Assembly (NCBI RefSeq): GCF_000010505.1
Contig: NC_010729.1
Span: forward strand, 1,164,501 to 1,228,500
DNA from: Porphyromonas gingivalis ATCC 33277
GTDB taxonomy: Bacteria > Bacteroidota > Bacteroidia > Bacteroidales > Porphyromonadaceae
DNA: 64,000 nt
Reading direction: 5' to 3'
The position numbers and the translations under genes were made by a program. A model generated the notes under the pieces. It was not told the origin of the DNA. It did not search any database and saw only the letters and a program-made list of their open reading frames with translations. Shown here one piece after another: positions 61,055-64,000 of the stretch. The number at the start of each line of letters is the position of its first letter. The first letter of the stretch is position 1.

Positions 61055-62185
61055 ATGAAACATTTCATTCTCAAAGCTTGCATTTTCTTCTCCCTGCTGT
61101 TAGGCGGATGGATATCCTCTTCGTGTCGTGGTGGAGCAACCCCTTCTTCTACCAGTGGGGATTCAGCTCCTGCTAGGATCGATACGCTGGAAATTAAATT
61201 GCTCTTCGCCGGAGATATCATGACGCATGGCCCTCAGATAGAAAGTGCAAAGTGCGAAGGTGGGCGCGTGTACGACTTTTCCTCCTCTTTTGATACTTTG
61301 GCATCAAGAATAGGGGCTGCCGATCTTGCCATCGGCAATCTGGAGACCACCTTTGCAGGAGCCCCCTACAGTGGATACCCCACCTTCTCTTCTCCTGACG
61401 CTATGGGTGAGGCTCTTAAAAATGCCGGTTTCGATGTGCTGACTACTGCCAACAATCATACTGCCGATAAGGGAAAAAAGGGGATTATACGTACTCTCGA
61501 TATGCTGGATAGTCTGGGTATAGCCCATACAGGCAGCTATCGAGATATTTTCGATCGGGATAAAATGACTCCTCTTATCCTTGAAGTAAAAGGTGTACGC
61601 ATAGCCATACTGGCCTATACTTATGGTACAAATGGAATGCCTGTACCGGCTCCTACCTGGGTGGATCCTATCGATACGGTCATGATAAAGAAGGATTTGC
61701 TGCGAGCGGATTCCTTAGGTGCGGACTACCGCATCGTTCAGATTCATTGGGGAATAGAATACAGAAAGGAGCCTGATAGCGAACAACTGGAGCTTGCACG
61801 CAAACTTCACCGCTATGGTGCCGATGCCATCATCGGAAGCCATCCGCATGTGGTGCAAGGCTCCCAATGGCTGAAAAGCGATTCCAAAACATCTTTCGTA
61901 ATCTATTCGATGGGCAATTTTATAAGCAACCAGAGAAAGCCGGCAGCCACCAGAGGGGGGATGTTGCTATCGCTTACCCTTCGCAAAGTGGGTGATCGGA
62001 TTACGACCCATCCCGACTATCAATACGTTTTTGTCAATAAGCGCACCCCACAGGGTAAGAGAGTTTATCGCTTGCTGCCTGTGGATCCTTTTTCTTCAGA
62101 TACTCTGCCCTCTCTCCCTCAGGAGGAGCAACGGGACTACAAGGAATTTGCCAAATATTACCAAATGATACCTCTCGTTCGATAA
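61055..62185 (+). CDS. CapA family lipoprotein
   Basis: A 376-aa protein. The N-terminal signal ends in the lipobox SSSC (C24), so it is anchored in the envelope. The rest is the CapA/PgsA domain, a metallophosphatase-like fold: LLFAGDIMTHG, DLAIGNLETTFAG, LTTANNHTADKG, QIHWGIEY and IGSHPHVVQG. Family members are needed for poly-gamma-glutamate capsules in Bacillus, but many Bacteroidota copies have no such capsule, so the role here is open. Confidence 0.9.
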   Translation: MKHFILKACIFFSLLLGGWISSSCRGGATPSSTSGDSAPARIDTLEIKLLFAGDIMTHGPQIESAKCEGGRVYDFSSSFDTLASRIGAADLAIGNLETTFAGAPYSGYPTFSSPDAMGEALKNAGFDVLTTANNHTADKGKKGIIRTLDMLDSLGIAHTGSYRDIFDRDKMTPLILEVKGVRIAILAYTYGTNGMPVPAPTWVDPIDTVMIKKDLLRADSLGADYRIVQIHWGIEYRKEPDSEQLELARKLHRYGADAIIGSHPHVVQGSQWLKSDSKTSFVIYSMGNFISNQRKPAATRGGMLLSLTLRKVGDRITTHPDYQYVFVNKRTPQGKRVYRLLPVDPFSSDTLPSLPQEEQRDYKEFAKYYQMIPLVR

Positions 62186-62195
62186 GAACGAGAGG
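62171..62195 (+). terminator. Hairpin overlapping the capA stop
   Basis: CCTCTCGTTC and GAACGAGAGG pair in a 10-bp stem around GATAA, which includes the stop codon. No T-tract follows, so termination is uncertain. Confidence 0.45.
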
Positions 62196-62304
62196 ACAAC
62201 CGAATTAGAAATCGGCTACAAGTATCTCAGAGGGCTTTCTGAGAGCATTTATCCTTTTCAGAACTTCGAATGATCTCTCGCCGGCGAATCGGTTTCATAA
62301 CAAT

Positions 62305-63072
62305 GAGACCGTTGCACAAAAACCCTTCCACCCCCTCATATCGATCAAGACAGATACAAGCATTGATTTGACGAAGAAAGGAGAGCTTCATGCGCTCTCT
62401 CTGCAAACCTCAAGTAATCTGAAAAACACTTAAGAATCAGCTCTGCGGCAAAAGACTTCAATGAAAGTCCTATAAAATAGTTGCAAATAGCTGATAGTTA
62501 GCGCATTGATTGGAGCAGAATCAGTTGACAATCGCGTCCTGCATCGTGCAGGAAGCAAGAATCAGTTGACAATCGCGTCCTGCATCGTGCAGGAAGCAAG
62601 AATCAGCTGACAATCGCGTCCTGCATCGTGCAGGAAGCAAGAATCAGCTGACAATCGCGTCCTGCATCGTGCAGGAAGCAAGAATCAGCTGACAATCGCG
62701 TCCTGCATCGTGCGGGAAGCAAGAAACAGTTGACAATCGCGTCCTGCATCGTGCAGGAAGCAAGAATCAGTTGACAATCGCGTCCTGCATCGTGCAGGAA
62801 GCAAGAATCAGCTGACAATCGCGTCCTGCATCGTGCAGGAAGCAAGAATCAGTTGACAATCGCGTCCTGCATCGTGCAGGAAGCAAGAAACAGCCGACAA
62901 TCGTTTCTTATTTCTCGCCTATTTGACGAGGAAAGGAGTACTTCTCTAATGGAAACTTGGTGAAATTTCTATTTGCTCGGTGCCCATATACCGGAGGTTT
63001 GACCTTTCCCGAAGACACTAAGAATCTGCTCTGCAGCAAAAGAGCTCAATGAAAATCCCATGCAACAGTCTC
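62305..63072. mobile_element. 0.8-kb repeat element B with 41-bp minisatellite
   Basis: The inverted partner of 41906-42757. Its ends are GAGACCGTTGCACAAA and, read inward on the other strand, GAGACTGTTGCATGGG, an imperfect terminal repeat resembling the IS1126 terminus. Outer arms match those of element A over about 200 bp on each side with few changes. No ORF of note; an 80-codon frame inside is made of the repeats. Confidence 0.85.
62521..62897. repeat. 41-bp tandem array, 9 units
   Basis: Nine copies of the 41-bp unit with hairpin CCTGCATCGTGCAGG, in the opposite sense to the array at 42124-42550, which has ten. One unit has GTGCGGG instead of GTGCAGG. No spacers. Confidence 0.95.
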
Positions 63073-63251
63073 AACAGTGCAAGAGTCGAAATAACTAAAT
63101 ATGTTGTGTTATGAAAAGGGAGCTATATCAGAATCCGAAAAAATGGCGAAAATCAATTTGTTGTTGAAGCAAAACTTGTAAGTTGCACTTTAATAACTAA
63201 GCATTGCCATTAACCAATTTATGCTTTAATCTTTATTTCGTCTGAATATCT

Positions 63252-63259
63252 TACCTTTG
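63252..63259 (+). promoter_or_regulatory. -7 box of the C69 peptidase gene
   Basis: TACCTTTG matches TAnnTTTG and lies 96 bp before the ATG. The interval 63073-63251 holds no gene. Confidence 0.6.
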
Positions 63260-63354
63260 GTGAAATTCTTTTACGAAGCTATGCTTGTAAATAGAAACCT
63301 GAAATCAATAGACGCATAAAATCATAATTACAATCATAATTTTTGCTCATCTCT

Positions 63355-64000
63355 ATGAAAAGAAAATTCGGTTTTCTCTGTGCTGTGCTGCTGGGGATCG
63401 CTGTGGCGACTCCTAAGGCAGAGGCTTGCACCAATCTGATCGTAGCCAAAGGGGCTTCGACTGACGGTTCGGTAATCATCAGCTATTCGGCAGATTCGCA
63501 TACGCTCTATGGGGAGTTGTATCACTGGGCTGCTCGTGATTGGGCTGAAGGAACAATGCGCCCAATTATCGAATGGGACACGAACAAACCACTTGGATTC
63601 ATTCCCGAAGTAGCGCATACCTACAATGTCATCGGTAATGTGAACGAACACCAAGTGGCTATTGCCGAGACGACATGGGGCGGACGTCCCGAATTGGCCG
63701 AAAGTGATGGTATCATGGACTATGGTAGCCTGATCTATGTGGCTCTCCAGCGTTCTAAGACAGCTCGTGAGGCTATAGACGTCATAACCAATCTGGTAAA
63801 GGAATACGGCTATCATAGCAGTGGCGAAAGTTTTAGTGTTGCCGATAAGAACGAAGTTTGGATTCTGGAGATGATCGGCAAGGGTAAGGGGCGCAAAGGT
63901 GCTGTGTGGGCAGCTGTGCGCATTCCGGACAATGCTATCAGTGCACATGCCAATCAAGCTCGCATCCAGCAGATCGATTTCAAGAGTAAAGATTATCTCT
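63355..64000 (+). CDS. C69 family dipeptidase, 5' part
   Basis: The gene starts at 63355 (MKRKFGFLCAVLL) and runs off the window. The signal peptide ends at ...TPKAEA, and the next residue is C25 (CTNLIVAKGASTDGS), the expected N-terminal nucleophile of the Ntn-hydrolase family C69, so signal cleavage would also activate the enzyme. Other landmarks are TWGGRPEL and SGESFSVADKNEVWILEM. Such dipeptidases cut dipeptides in the periplasm, consistent with peptide feeding. Confidence 0.92.
   Translation, partial: MKRKFGFLCAVLLGIAVATPKAEACTNLIVAKGASTDGSVIISYSADSHTLYGELYHWAARDWAEGTMRPIIEWDTNKPLGFIPEVAHTYNVIGNVNEHQVAIAETTWGGRPELAESDGIMDYGSLIYVALQRSKTAREAIDVITNLVKEYGYHSSGESFSVADKNEVWILEMIGKGKGRKGAVWAAVRIPDNAISAHANQARIQQIDFKSKDYL

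Noticed and set aside
62603-62845. 80-codon frame with repeated CRTRLSADSCFLHDAG
   Set aside because: It is the 41-bp array read in one frame; 41 is not a multiple of 3, so the frame shifts each unit and a true repeat protein is unlikely.

Overview
The window is chromosomal DNA that I read as Porphyromonas gingivalis (Bacteroidota). The basis is the class I hybrid cluster protein, a FeoA-FeoB fusion, a GldB-like protein, DUF3078 and DUF3822 proteins, TAnnTTTG-type -7 promoter boxes, and insertion sequences that fit the species' own elements: a 1338-bp IS5-family IS1126/ISPg1 and 1070-bp IS982-family copies like IS195/ISPg3. The species name is inference from these recognitions; no search was run.

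Layout. 1-6.9 kb: radC end, hcp with a candidate HcpR operator, a 0.7-kb MITE, alkaline phosphatase and an M24 peptidase. 6.9-14 kb: one long minus-strand operon of peroxiredoxin bcp, recA, three envelope or polysaccharide genes, a DAHP synthase/chorismate mutase and a FolK fusion. 14-18.4 kb: an IS195-type copy, a GldB-like gene and mnmE. 18.4-36.5 kb: an accessory island. It holds a broken IS3-family copy, an IS1126 fragment, three more IS195-type copies (the last two forming a 1070-bp inverted repeat), nine AT-rich, overlapping minus-strand genes, an ISAs1-type MITE, a doubly truncated conjugative-transposon helicase gene and an intact IS1126. 36.6-40 kb: GDP-fucose synthesis (gmd, fcl) and ilvE. 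40-64 kb: a phospholipase D-like protein, the feoB operon, rpsA, rsmD, a RecD-like helicase, gcvP and rsmG, queC, capA and the start of a C69 dipeptidase.

The most interesting part is the nine-gene block at 22.4-31.3 kb: KAP-type NTPase, DegT aminotransferase, GT2 glycosyltransferase, APH-like kinase, radical SAM protein, amino-acid-kinase-fold kinase, Gfo/Idh/MocA dehydrogenase, TIGR00725/LOG-like protein and GT-B glycosyltransferase. All are on one strand with start/stop overlaps or very short gaps. The set looks like a small-molecule or glycoconjugate pathway; a nucleoside-like product is one hypothesis. It sits between mobile elements and two direct copies of an IS1126 end.

A second theme is repeats. 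Four arrays of unrelated sequence share an exact 22-bp period (2479-2610, 2859-3144 with an inverted copy near 48.7-49.0 kb, 15583-15648, 46114-46267). A 0.8-kb element carrying a 41-bp minisatellite occurs twice in inverted orientation (41.9-42.8 and 62.3-63.1 kb), bracketing about 19.5 kb. The two MITE-like copies at 2.6 and 48.5 kb are also inverted relative to each other. Together these make the region a strong substrate for rearrangement.
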